Shown here: piece by piece, positions 28,981-40,012 of the stretch
How the letters are laid out: every line of letters starts with the position of its first letter
Position numbering within the stretch: the stretch's first letter is position 1
Source of the DNA: Macrolepiota albuminosa
Lineage: Eukaryota; Basidiomycota; Agaricomycetes; Agaricales; Agaricaceae
NCBI GenBank assembly: GCA_027475525.1
Contig: JAMWFC010000049.1
Coordinates: forward strand, 2,712,947 to 2,776,946
Length of the DNA stretch: 64,000 nt
Reading direction: 5' to 3'
Notes under the pieces: generated by a model
Database searches by the model: none
Told to the model about the DNA's origin: nothing
What the model saw: only the letters and a program-made list of their open reading frames with translations
Program-made: the position numbers and the translations under genes

Positions 28981-29015
28981 AGACGACTTGGTGACTAAAG
29001 GACAGCACAACTAAA

Positions 29016-30072
29016 TAGGGTCAAAGGAGTGGCAAGGGGGAAGAAAGAAGCAGGGGCAAAGTATGACCTGATCCGTCAGCAGCAGCTGGTCCATCAATGG
29101 CACTGGAAGGTTCTATGCTGGCTGCAGGTGATTCTTCTCATCCATCACCAATTTCCAAGAAGAGAAAATAGCCAGTCCACCAGTGGCAGGAGGTTCATCT
29201 GGTCCATCGCCAACCCCCAAGAAGTGGAAATGGCTGAGTCCACTGCCTGCTCTCTGTCATTGCAAGGTCACTTGGATTGGTTGACATCCATCTGGACTTA
29301 CCCGTCATCAAACTGAGGAGGAGGAGCAGGAGGAGGAGGAAGAGCAGGAGGAGGATGAGGAAGAAGAACAAGAGGGAAGGGTACCAAAGGGGGAAATTAC
29401 TAGGGGGATGTTGTTGTGCAGGTATCTGAGGACCACACCTTGTCGCGAGGGTCAGCACATCAACCCTCCATGTCAATATTGTGCAAGTAAGTGACTACAG
29501 TGTGTCAGGACCAAGGGTGGCACAGCATGCAATCCTTGTCGGCTCATTCGCAAGCAAACCTGCAGTCTGACAATTGTCAAGAAGACTATCAAGTCTGGGA
29601 AGAAGGGAAAGGGGAAAAAACCACGGACAAAAAAGTCAGTGACCATCATTGAGAGTGATGATGGCATGATCTTTTTTTTATGCTCCTAACCAATAGTCAG
29701 TAGATAACCCAGCCAGTCTGGTCACAGGACCATCCAAACCGTCCGTCTATCCATTGAAGTCATTGACCTTGAACTGCCCAACAGATCCTCTTCCGGTCAT
29801 GGGCAAGGGCAAGAAGCGGGCGATGAAGGTGATGGAGGCTGACAACAGTGAGGCCATTGTGGCTGGTGTGATGGCAGGGGTAGAGAGCCGTTTGGACATG
29901 ATGGAGATTGGATTTCAGGAAGCTCTGTGGAATGTTGGGGTGCAGGTGTGGGAGGGATTTGCCATGGCCGAGAAAAGCTGGTTCCCACATCTTGAGGACT
30001 ACTTCCATCACTACCAGACTCAGGTGGACACACTTGGTAACCACATAGATAACCTCCAGGCCAATGTGTCTC
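29016..30072 (+). pseudogene. host-type Zn-cluster and coiled-coil gene, 5' part, split by element C
   Basis: After a Ser/Pro-rich start comes an acidic run (EEEEQEEEEEQEED, about 29318-29370). A six-cysteine motif follows: C-x2-C at 29471-29482, then C, then CNPC and a last C by about 29560. The spacing C-x2-C-x6-C-x8-C-x2-C-x7-C resembles Zn2Cys6. A TGA at 29492-29494 falls inside the motif. A Lys-rich stretch follows, and 29796-30072 codes a helical region (VAGVMAGVESRLDMMEIG...VDTLGNHIDNLQ). Element C begins at 30073, and GTCTC (30068-30072) is its TSD. The gene resumes at 61061. The cysteine pattern and coiled coil recall the antisense gene of element B. Exact function unknown. Confidence 0.5.
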
Positions 30073-30263
30073 TGTAACATATTGTAGTATAGTTAAATAA
30101 TTAATAGACAATTATATTAATTATTTATTATTACTTTACTTACCAGCTGGCTGCCTTACATAAGGCAGCTAATTTTACTGTCATAACTCATAGTACTAGA
30201 ATCAAATATCGATCTGATTCTGTGGTGTGACCGTAAGGCTAAACAATACTTGACTTTGTTTCA
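30073..30263 (+). repeat. 5' LTR of element C
   Basis: 191 bp, starting TGTAACATATTG and ending GACTTTGTTTCA. It contains a palindrome with 9-base arms (GCTGCCTTA/TAAGGCAGC, 30150-30169). It differs from the 3' LTR at only a few bases, although the coding region is heavily damaged. Confidence 0.95.
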
Positions 30264-30955
30264 CTTTTTTGAACCTTTTGGGTTCAATTCTGATACTACG
30301 GACAAAGACTACATGTCTAGACTGTGATTGCATTGAACAGTGCATCAACTTCTTTGACGCACGCTTCTGGATTAAAAGAGACGTAGCAACAGCTGATTGG
30401 ATGGAGACCAATCAATCTGCTGAACCAACACGCAATAGTGAGACCATCAACCAGTTGTTGGTGTACCCTCAATCTGCGGTGACTGACCCGGGTTGTCCCG
30501 GGTCAGAATATACTAAGGCCAAGCCTTCCCGGCAGCCTCAGAAAATGCCAGGAGGGACGCAATGGAGTGAAGTGCAGCCGACAGCTGCACCAAGCGGTGC
30601 AGCGAGGCCAGGGGCAGTTGTGGAAGACCTGGAACAGCAATCCGGCAGGGATCACAAATTTCCCATGCAGACTAGGAGGTCAGGGTGACAGTTCCAGAGC
30701 AGGAGTAGTGTTCAGGGACCTACTGAAGGTTGCAGACCTTCGTTGTACTTCCTGGGGAAGATGCTGAGGCCAGAGGCGGGCAGTTGGAGAGTGCCAACTG
30801 AATCCACTCCACTGACACAACGTCAGCAGGGAGTTGGAGTGCTGCAGGAGACAACAATTCCCGAGCAAAGAACACCAGCAGTACATTGGGAAGACAAAAC
30901 TTCCGATGACAAAGAGAGTGGACAGAGTGAGTCCACCCTTTAGGTTTAGTGTGCT
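30264..30955 (+). pseudogene. leader ORF region of element C
   Basis: Open in the Gag frame from 30269 to TGA 30686, then open again to TAG 30941 and a second TAG at 30947, then into Gag. The protein is Gln/Ser/Pro-rich and has no domain I recognise. The segment just before Gag (TSDDKESGQSESTL) aligns with element A (SSDDEESKRSHSTL). Confidence 0.5.
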
Positions 30956-31354
30956 ATGCTATGGAAAAGATACCCTAGCATTACAAAGGATACCACGCAT
31001 GCTCGACTAGGACTGTATGTACTGAAACACATACAGTTGATACAAGCTAGAGGTGATAATGTACCTCAGTTGAATACCATTGAATATATTACGTTGTATA
31101 TTCAGATTCTTGAGCTGGAAGCCCAAGCATATATGTACCACAAGGCTAATCGAGGATCAGCTGCCTTGACCCCAGAGGAAGCAAATTTGATTCCAAATAT
31201 ACCCCCTTTGGCAAAGCCAGAGTTGTCTCCCCATCTGGAAGAGGCAATGAGCAATATATATGCGCCCCAGCAAGCAGGAGAGTCTGATGAGCAGTTTGCT
31301 GCAAGGTTCGCTGCAGCACAGAGGCAAAATGTATTCAGAGGTCAATGAAGGAGG
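30956..31354 (+). pseudogene. gag: Gag N-terminal part of element C
   Basis: Aligns with A Gag from the DRYP segment onward: KRYPSITKDTTHARLGLYVL against DRYPAVVKESTRKCLQLYVV. It stops at TGA 31346, just before insertion B2. The TSD GGAGG (31350-31354) marks the break; Gag resumes at 40013 in the same frame. Confidence 0.8.
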
Positions 31355-31520
31355 TGTCAGGTTCCGCTGAGTCGGGGGCTTTCTGGGAAAGCGATCGCCC
31401 TTACAATGCGGACTTGACCTACGGATACTCGGGTGTCTGGAACTCCGGGGCTAGGACTCCGGGTTTCAAGACGCAGACAGGGGTGTCCTGGGGTGGATCC
31501 GGAGGGGAGGGGTCATGACA
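31355..31520 (-). repeat. 3' LTR of B2, internally deleted
   Basis: Keeps about 125 bp of one LTR end (TGTCAGGTTCCGCTGAG...) and about 35 bp of the other (...GGGGTCATGACA). Roughly 600 bp of the middle are missing. Both ends and the TSD are intact, so the loss came after insertion. Confidence 0.85.
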
Positions 31521-31893
31521 CCTACCATCCATTCAAGACCCTTAGCGGCGCCAGGCGGCAGATCGCGACGCTAAACCATCAATCTATCACCCTTCTGTCT
31601 GTCAAAGTACCTAAGCGATGTCAGCCACCAAGGTGAAACGCCAAGCTGTCTGTCAGTTTTTGATAGATCATCAATCTTCTTGCTAAGCACTGTTGTCAGT
31701 GATGGATGCCATCTGTCAGTTGTCATTTTTGCTGCTGTCAGCGCTATCATTGATTGGATCTGCTTCTTGCCGTACTCAGCCATCAAATATTGCCAAAATT
31801 GGATAATTAGTGCGTGCTAAAGTATCCCGAGCCAGTGCTGCATTGCTGTAGCCTGCCATTGATGCGCTGATCTTGTATGGAGTCCTATCACCA
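31521..31893 (-). repeat. X-family fragment, reverse strand
   Basis: Read on the minus strand it starts TGATAGGACTCCATAC at 31893 and matches the start of insertion X (25726), including AATAGCGCTGGCAGCAG-like and GGTGTTTCACC-like stretches farther in. It abuts the B2 LTR remnant. Confidence 0.6.
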
Positions 31894-32840
31894 TGGCTAG
31901 CCATCCTGTTGTGAGCTCTCAGCTTTCCGGGCCTCGCTCTCATTCCTGGGCAGGTCGGTGCTCTGACCTTGGTCTCGAGCCTTGGATCTTGACTAATCCA
32001 CATTGGATGCTGGCATGTCCTGAGCATCTGCTGGGTCTCCCCGTAGTTCATGAGCATTTCATCTGCTGTCAGTGGAAACTGCAGGTATAGGATTACTCAT
32101 CAATCCTCTGTTTGAAATTTGCATGGTGTGGCTGTGCAAAAAGCTCAAGAAGCTGATAGATTTTGTCAACAAACTCAGCGACTGACGTTGGATGCTAGGC
32201 AATAGATCCTAGCTGGCAGATTCAAAAAAATATAACGGAGTTACAGATTTTGAAAGAGCTTAAGTCACACAGAACAGAATCAAACCAGACTGGTCTATTA
32301 ACTATGTAGTGTATAACAAAAGTAAGCTGCTTGTTAAGCAGCAGGTATGTACATATTTATAATTATGTAAATATTATTATATTATAATAAATATAATATA
32401 ATAGTCTATAGTAAGTGTTCTAGTAGAACTTAATGCCACTCTTTGTCAAGAACCCCTTCATCTTTTAAATCTAGCCTACTGATAAGTTAGAAATATTTAT
32501 TGTATTCAAAGTTATTGAGTTCTAAAATCCTCTTTAGTCATGACTGAAACATAAAACTATTGATTCCCAAAAATGCAAAGGTTGGTTTGGAATACATCAA
32601 GCTACCACCTCCCAATATCATTTTACTAGCTAGACTTGATATTTCTTTGTCCTCTGTCTCTTTGACAGCTTCAACTCTTCTTTCTCATGATTCAAGCGTT
32701 TATTTTAGTTCAGCATAGAATCCAACTTTACAAACTCCAAATCCATTTTCTGCATTTTGTATGTTTTCTTGAATTTTAATATTTTCATGCGTCTTACAAT
32801 CTATTAGCAGATTGTGCTTGGATAGACAACAAAAATTTTA
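31894..32840. other. unassigned sequence inside B2
   Basis: Mixed composition up to about 32220, then AT-rich. No ORF above noise and no repeat recognised. Confidence 0.3.
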
Positions 32841-35800
32841 TTGGAAAAAGAGTTAAAGTGCAATTATTGCATACGAAATCTGTGCTTAATGATTCAAGTT
32901 GGAACTCTGGTAACTATGAGGGTAGAAGGGAGTTATAGGTTAAAACTGAAGGCTCTTTTGCATTGGTTCAAGTTAATCAGAATAAGCTCTGTGTGCCTCC
33001 AAAATATGTCACTTCACTGCAACTTTCTGTCAAGGGCAAAAAAGTTACGATTTTAGATGGTACACTCATAGGTGTATCAGGTAAAATCTTTGCTCTTGAT
33101 CCAGCTCAGACAGCTAACTGTGTGATTTCACCAGATAGAAAAGGTTCACCTATAACAATGAGTCAAAATATGGTTGTAGTAATTGCTTGAAAATTATATT
33201 AATAGTTCTACTGACAATATTATTACAATACATACTGCACAATATCTTATATCTATGCAATATCTTGTCTGTATGCAATATCTTATCTGCATACGCTCTT
33301 GATTATAGTTAGTACTATCTATTCAGCTCTGTAACAATCATCTATCGATCATCATCTACAGTTAGAACAGTAGACTAATATTGGCTAAAGGATTACATCA
33401 ACTCTATTTATCCTGATACAAAAATTGCTGATTCTTCTAATTTTGAAAATAAAGTTTGGTAGCTGCACTAGGGTTTGAATACCAACTAAAACATATCAAC
33501 AAATTGCCCACAAGTTATTCCACTTTTTTCAATAAGTCTTTGCAGGGATTGTGGCATACTTTTTCCCAATCTAGATGCAGAGATATGTAAAAAGTGTCAA
33601 GAATTTGCAACTGTGACATCCGATGGGAAACACAAAGTGATAGAGATAAGTTTAATGATTATCTTGCATGATATCTTTATAATTAAGCTTAAATCATAAT
33701 TAAGGCCAAGCCACAATGTCAAGAATGTTTCATTGTCTACCACTTTTTCAAAACACCAAGATGTGGTGCCTATACCAATATAAAAAAAATGTTAGATATT
33801 GAAAGTATATGCTTCAACTCTTCAAGCAATCTCTGAAGACCTGAAATTTGGTTATTTAAGTAATGCTATACTTACCAAAAGCCTTTTTGAGCATTCTGTT
33901 GAATATTATGAATCAATGTTACAGTATTGAATCAATCAACCTTCAAGGCAGCCAATAAATTCTGCCCTTCAAGTGGCTCACAGGGCTAAAAAAGTGCTTG
34001 CTACTATGAAAACACAAGTAAAAAGCAATATCTTTACTGTTCAAATGACACTGTCCATCTTCTTTCGGAATAGAACTGCACCAAAAAAGGTGTTGATATT
34101 TTTTTGTTTGAATCTCTTCAGATATTCATTTCCTTACATCAGATCTAAATTCTCCTTCTATTCAAGAAATATAATGGGTCAGAATTGACTGCTAACATGT
34201 TTGAATATGCAAAAATTGAACTTAAGATGGCATTTCTTAAATCACTACCTTTTAATTAATTCAGATCAAGCTAGCTTGATTTTGAGCAGTATATTTTTTT
34301 ATTGATGTTGTTATTTCATCACTCAATAATCCACCCAGACCAACATTTGAAGTTGGAGCAAACAAGGTTCATCAATTTGAATACAAGACCAGAAGTGATG
34401 TAAAGACTGTTGAGGTTTTCTTTAACTCTTTAAAAAGTACAGAGCATTTGAGCAATGCAGATGTTAAATCAAAGACAATTTTTCTTTGAGTATTTGTTTA
34501 CAATATTGTTTCTGTGAGTCAATAATCTATTATTTATCATAATTATTTATTAGATAGTACTCTTTAAGATACCAATAATGAAGATGACATAGTTTTGGGA
34601 TCATATAAGTCCACATGCCAATTAATGACATTTTCAACTGTGTGCAAGCAAGGACTTGGTGTAAAATGAAAAGCTTTGAAAAATGAATTGCAGATTTAAC
34701 TTGACCTTTTTTATTTGACACATCTTGTTACTGCTAAGGTCTTTTGTTATCAGTACCACAATATACTAGCATATTTTGACTATGAAAAATTGCAATGGCT
34801 GATGAATTGATTGATGTAAAAGTACAGTTTGACCATTATTAGTTCATAGCTACTCCTTTTATTGCAGATATAGAAGAAAATATCAATGAACATATTGATA
34901 TTGAGAAAAAGACTATCAAAATTGCTTGTGACCAGCAGTCTCATGTCCAAGGAGACCAATCAAAGAGCAAGTATTTGATAAAGTTTGTATTTTTAGTAAA
35001 TTGGTTTCTGTAGTACTCTTTATTTTACCAAGTCTTATATTATATCCTAGGGCCATTTTGACAACAGGCAGTATGCAATTTTCTAGTGCAAGCTCATTGC
35101 CATGACAAAGTCTCAAAACTTCATTAATTTGACTGCTGAATTACACTTCATGATGTTAAAACAATACTTTGCAGATTCCTTCAAACGCAGAGCAGATGCA
35201 CATGGAGTCAATATTCAGAGTAAGTGACTTTGTTTATCAAACTTTATTTAACTGTCTTGATACTTATCAGGCCTTTGATGAAATATTTCTGATGCATTTC
35301 TCAGTTCAGTAACAATCAAACTCCCACCTTCATCTTAAAATAATGAGAAGGATACTAGAAGTCTTGTCTTCAAAAAGTTTTTGGCTGCATCCTTATTCTT
35401 TATCAAGGGTCTCTATATAAAAAGGAAATTCAGTGGCTGTAACAAAGCAGGTGATAACAGTAATCCTGTTGGCTGTGTTGTTAATGTGTATGCACATCAT
35501 GTTTTTGTAGACAGTAGTAGCACTCTTTTAATGACTGATCTTCAGAATATGTGATGCTCATTTTCATATCTTCCTTATTCTCAAGACTTACTTACATTTA
35601 CAAATATCAGAAGTTGTTGGTCCTGACAATGAAATTATTCTATATGATTTTCAAGCACATTTGTAAGTTCTATTCCATCCTTGCTTCTTATTTAACAACT
35701 TTATTTTAAGTCTCAGCAGAATACTGGGTTCTGAGACAAAAGTTTTGTAGCAATGAAGAAATAGCTAAAAGAACATAAGTGCAAGGCTCTCTGCCACAAG

Positions 35801-35930
35801 CTTAAGTTGGACAACTGTGCTGTCAAAATCAAAGATGATATTAAGAGCAGCACAGACAACATTCATGGCCCACTGCACCATGGCTTTCCTTTTTCTTCTC
35901 TGAAGATGGAAAGTCTTTAGCTAGTATCCA
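32841..35930 (+). pseudogene. relic of an alpha-type protein kinase gene
   Basis: Exon-like pieces separated by AT-rich, intron-like DNA. At 33541 a cysteine pair motif (CRDCGILFPN...CKKC) looks like a zinc ribbon. At about 33973-34090 there is VKSNIFTVQMTLSIF, and at about 34340-34480 KVHQFEYKTRSDVKTVEVFF. The strongest segment, about 35375-35550, reads IKRKFSGCNKAGDNSNPVGC and then VYAHHVFVDSSS...MTDLQ. This matches the alpha-kinase signature, where a His-containing strand is followed by a D-L-Q-G-like turn binding ATP/Mg. Stops and frame changes throughout rule out function. The upstream piece at 32930-33190 (LDGTLIGVSGKIFALDP) is of uncertain membership. Assignment is from memory of the family, not a search. 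Confidence 0.55.
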
Positions 35931-37109
35931 GTCAGATATTCTTATTCATTATATACATGTTGGTTCAGTTCTATATAATGTAATAACAGCAAATTTTTAG
36001 CTAGTACCTAGTCAGATATTCTTGTTCATCATATATATGTTATGTATTATAGTTTTCTTTGTGCCTTTCAATTCACTCTCTCTTCTCTCTCTTGATATTT
36101 ACATCATACACAACATATATTTATAATTTGTATTACATAGAAGTCCTCTCATTCACTTTAGATAAGCCAATTTATTTTTTCAGGCTGCAGCATAATGCTG
36201 TGGCTATTTGCACTAATCTTCTTCCTTATCTTTTCTTTATCGTGCCTCCTTTCAAATAAAAGATTACACATGCCTCATAGATCATTCTATAAATAACCAA
36301 GTTAAAAACTGAGCAAGAAAGGCAAAGCATTATGCAATACAGGTTACACATACTTCACAGATCATTCCATGAATAACCAAGTTGAATATTATAAGGCAAA
36401 ACATTATGCAATACAAATGCAGAACACTCTACTTATAAACAAACCTTTGTCTTGTTGCTGATGAATTTATTTTAGCTATTGTTCACCTCAAAAAATCTGC
36501 TGATACGACGCTGTACCAGCAGTCAAGGACACACCATGCACCAGAAGTCAAAATAAACATTTAATCATAAGGCTGAAAACTGTAAGCCTCCTGATAGCAG
36601 TCTCAACAAATTATATCTCCAAAAACACCCCAATAAATACACAGACAGTACAGAACAAAGGGCAGGGACCAACTCAAGCTATCCACTCAACAATAGTCCA
36701 ACCACTGTAATGGGGAGGGGAAGCATGGGAGCTGGCAGAAGTGACGAAATGGGATCAATTTGTGATGATCTAGATTAAGATCAGATCTGACAATGCCCGA
36801 TTTGACAGGACTGAAAGGGGAAAGAAAAAGAAGCATGGAATGCAGGGAAGTGCTAAAAGGGGAAAGAAGGATCTATGAATGGGATCATGCTAAATGGAGC
36901 TGAAGCAAATGGGGAAGTGGCAATCAGAGACATCCAGAGGAATGGTGGAACTGGTGGCACCGAAACATGCCTCCCAAAAGGGAAATTGGACTATCAAATA
37001 TGTTCTGGAGGCTGGAGAGTTGACAACAAAGAGTCAGGTGTAGATAGTGGTCTGTGCACCAGAAAAACAGTATAAATAGCCCAAGTTTAGTAGAGAATAG
37101 ACAGGCAAT
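35931..37109. other. AT-rich unassigned stretch inside B2
   Basis: No gene found. Repeated phrases (TCAGATATTCTT(A/G)TTCAT, and AGATCATTC(T/C)AT(A/G)AATAACCAAGTT) show local duplications near 35930-36040 and 36280-36390. A TATA-like box (AGTATAAATAGCCC) near 37068 lies just before the tandem repeats and may mark an LTR-type promoter. Confidence 0.35.
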
Positions 37110-37345
37110 TGATAGGCAAAGGCTCAGTGGTTCCCAGGGAGTGAATCACCTAGGCTAGAATTTATTGAGCACCTCTTATTGGAAGGCATTTAATAGGCAA
37201 AGGCTCAGTGGTTTCCAGGGAGTGAATCACCTAGGCTAGAGTTTATTGAACCTCTTCTTGGAAGTCTATTGGAAAACAAAGGCTCGGCAGTTCCCAGGGA
37301 GTGAACTGCTTAGGCTGGAGTTGACTGAGAACCTTCTACTGCCCA
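37110..37345. repeat. three tandem copies of an 80-bp unit
   Basis: Units start near 37111, 37192 and 37272. Each contains GGCAAAGGCTCAGTGG or a variant, then TCCCAGGGAGTGAA and CCTAGGCTAGA. The third is the most diverged. Within units TTCCCAGGGAGTGAA(T/C) and its neighbourhood form short inverted pairs. Function unknown. Confidence 0.8.
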
Positions 37346-37722
37346 CCAGAGTATTTAATATTCTGTGAAGCACCTCATTACCTCAAGCAATCAGCAAGCA
37401 ACAGTGTGGATTAGAGGGAACTTTCTGAGTTACCAATAAGCCCCAGAACTACAGTAATACTTTCCACCAAGTACTACACTGCCAATTTGACATTGCCTGT
37501 AGGTGTAGAAAAGTCTACTTATAACAAGCCTTTTGTTGACAATTTTGCACCTTGTGTTTTAGAAGCATTCTTCAAACTTATCAAGGATGCCTCATTGAGT
37601 AAGTGGAGACTTGTCCAGATCTTAGATTATGTCGACTAAATAGTATAAAAAGTTACAGTGGAGCTGTCTATAAACCAGCACTTCTCACTACTTTTTATAA
37701 ACACTCTCTTACTCTTCTGTTG

Positions 37723-37878
37723 ATAGGATTCTATACAGAATCAGCACATTAACAGCAGGCTATAGCAATATGGCACTAGCTCAGAATACCTTAGCATATA
37801 CTAATTAACTAATTTTGGTGATATTTGATGGCCATGCATGGCAAGAAGCAGATTCGATCAATGATAGCCCTCCCATTG
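37723..37878 (+). repeat. X-family fragment, forward strand
   Basis: Starts TGATAGGATTCTATAC and matches 31893-31742 in reverse at about 80 percent by eye, ending GATCAATGATAG where B2 Gag sequence begins. With the 31521-31893 copy it forms an inverted pair around the kinase relic. Confidence 0.65.
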
Positions 37879-38691
37879 GGTTGAGGAACCATAGTATGGC
37901 CAAGGCGTTTTGTCGCTCTTCCCATTGTTGTTGCTCCAGAGTGGGGACCGCAGAGGCTGCCGGGGCCAGTTCCAGGGGTTCCCGCTGAATGTGAATTGAG
38001 CAGCCTGGGTCTGCAGGGTTGTTGAGGGGTCGAGGGGAGGGAGACGTGTGGACTTCGTCGAGCAGTTGTTGCAATTCTTTGCGGAGAATTGTGTTGCGTC
38101 TGTACTTTACCATAGTCTGCTCTAGGAGTTCTCCTCACGTGAGGCGATCCCCAAATTCGACCAAGCAATGGGCCCAGTTCTCTGGAGTGCCTGCGAAGTC
38201 ATCGTGTCCAAATTCTGTGAGTAGCGCCCTTGCCTGTTGCGCGAAGTCCTCCAGCGAGATCCTGAGCGAGCGGAGCACTTTGTCCCATTGCCATTCATAG
38301 TCCTTGAGACGTCGTCGTCCCATTGGCAAGGGAGGAGTCCGAGTGGGTGGGGTGGCAGTCAGGTAGTGTCGAGGGGAATAGTCGTAGTTGAGAGGTCCCC
38401 GGGGTTGGGGGGCAGGGCGCTAGTAACCGTAGTAGAGGGAGGTCCACTGGAAACTGGTGGTGTCTCCGGCAGGCCCCCAGAGATGCTTCGGTATGAGGGG
38501 ACCTCCACAGGTCGTGCCATGGCTAGGTTGGGCAGAGGGGCCCAGTGGTGGTGGAGGTATTGGGGTTTGTACAGGAGAGGTGGATAGGCGGGGCGGGGGG
38601 TCTGTGCAGAGTAGTGATCGGGGACCAGGTGCCCGTAAGGGTCGGTCTGGTAGCCCGTAGGGTAGTAGGTATGAGTATATGTAGCCATCAA
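37879..38691 (-). pseudogene. gag: truncated Gag of B2
   Basis: Read on the minus strand it starts with ATG near 38691 (ATYTHTYYPTGYQTDPYG) and follows B Gag, with frame changes, as far as the segment WFLNPMGG. It then breaks against the X fragment. The capsid and everything downstream are missing. Confidence 0.8.
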
Positions 38692-38708
38692 GAACGGTGT
38701 AAGGAGGG

Positions 38709-38721
38709 AGTCTTGATATTA
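38709..38721 (-). promoter_or_regulatory. self-priming primer-binding site of B2
   Basis: TAATATCAAGACT on the minus strand, directly next to the LTR. The pairing partner occurs twice in the duplicated LTR (39062-39074 and 39653-39665). Confidence 0.75.
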
Positions 38722-40007
38722 TGTCAGGTTCCACTGAGTCAGGGGCTTTCCAGGAAAGCAACGCCCTTACAATGCGGACTTGATCTATGGATACTCGGGT
38801 GTCTGAAACTCCAGAGCTAGGACTCCAGGTTTCAAGATGCGGACAGAGGTAATCCTGGGAGAGGGAACTTGGTCCGGGGGTTTTGGGTTGTGGGTAGCTG
38901 GGGGTTGGATGGGGGTCAAGTTGTGAACTGGAGGTTCTAAGACAAGACCAAGTTAGCAAATTACAAGTCACGAAGTACATACCAAACTTTAGAGCACGCA
39001 GTTATTCAAGTGTGCCAGTCAGAGCGTACCAATCAAGCAAAGGGCACGCAACAATTCAAGTTAATATCAAGACTAGCAAATACAACGGGGAACTAAGCTA
39101 TAAGTACTACGGGACCAGGTCTTGGGGTTCCAGGGTGTCTGGGATGGGTTCTGGGAGTCATTGAGTAGCGGGCAGGGACTGTATACTTGGATTGCGTGTG
39201 TGGGATGCGCAATCAATTGGCGCAGAGGGAGCTGTGATGCGTGATGCGTGATGTGTGATGGCTGGAAGTGAGTCGCATGATCTGATCGTTGATCGGGGCT
39301 GGTGGCAGCTGATGGCGGCCCTTGATGTGCGTGATGGCGGTGTCGGCAGTTGTGATGGTGGGGTGTGTCCTGTGGGGTCAGAGGGGGAGTCCCAGATGGT
39401 GTTCCGGGGGTAATTCCGGGAGAGGGGCCTTAGTCTGGGGGTTTTGGGTTGTGAGTAGCTGGGGGTAGGGAGGGGGGTCGAGTCGTGAACCGGAGGTTCT
39501 AAGACAAGACCAAGTCAGTAAGTTAAAGTCGCGAAGTGCGTACCGATCTTAGAGCACGTGATTATCCAAGTGTGCCAGTCAAGCATGCCAGTCAATGCAT
39601 ACCAGTCGAGTAGAGGGCACGCAACAATCCAAGTAACCAAGTTAAAGCAGTGTAATATCAAGACTAGCGAATACAATGGGGAACTATGCTATAAGTACTA
39701 CAGGGCCAGGTCTTGGGGTCCTGGGATGTCTGGGATGGGTTCTGGGAGTCATTGAGTAGCGGGCAGGGACTGTATACTTGGATCACACATGTGGGGTGCG
39801 CAATCAATTGGCACGGAGGGAGCTGTGATGCGTGATGCGTGATGGCCAGGATTGAGCCATGTGATCCGATCATTGATCGGGGCTGGTGGCGGCTGATGGT
39901 GGTCCTGATGTGTGTGATGGCAGTGTCGGTAGTTGTGATGGCGGGGCATGTCCTGTGGGGTTGGAGGGAGGGTCCCGGGGTGGATCTGGAGGCGAGGGGT
40001 TGTGACA
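38722..40007 (-). repeat. 5' LTR of B2 with a 561-bp internal duplication
   Basis: Two tandem copies of the LTR middle, one starting near 38850 (TAATCCTGGGAGAGG) and the other near 39411 (TAATTCCGGGAGAGG). The copies have diverged, so the duplication is not recent. The outer ends, TGTCAGG and TTGTGACA, are intact. Confidence 0.85.
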
Positions 40008-40012
40008 GGAGG

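Larger units (their letters stand above)
23928..28990 (+). mobile_element. Helitron relic
   Basis: The order is N-terminal zinc/coiled region, Rep (HUH) nuclease, then Pif1-type helicase, as in rolling-circle Helitrons. The copy is inactive: it has an 837-bp insertion, many stops, and deletions between Rep and helicase and inside the helicase. I cannot place the TC start or CTRR/hairpin end, so the limits are approximate. Confidence 0.75.
31355..40007 (-). mobile_element. Element B2: wrecked B-family copy, reverse strand, holding foreign sequence
   Basis: Flanked by perfect GGAGG TSDs (31350-31354 and 40008-40012). The left (3') LTR is reduced to 166 bp. The right (5') LTR is enlarged to about 1286 bp by an internal duplication. 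Only the first part of Gag remains (37879-38691). The rest, 31521-37878, is unrelated: two X fragments in inverted orientation and a decayed alpha-kinase gene between them. B2 is older than B or B'. Confidence 0.8.

Noticed and set aside
37110..37345. CRISPR array
   Set aside because: Three 80-bp imperfect units with diverged interiors in a eukaryotic transposon nest. There is no short exact repeat with unique spacers.
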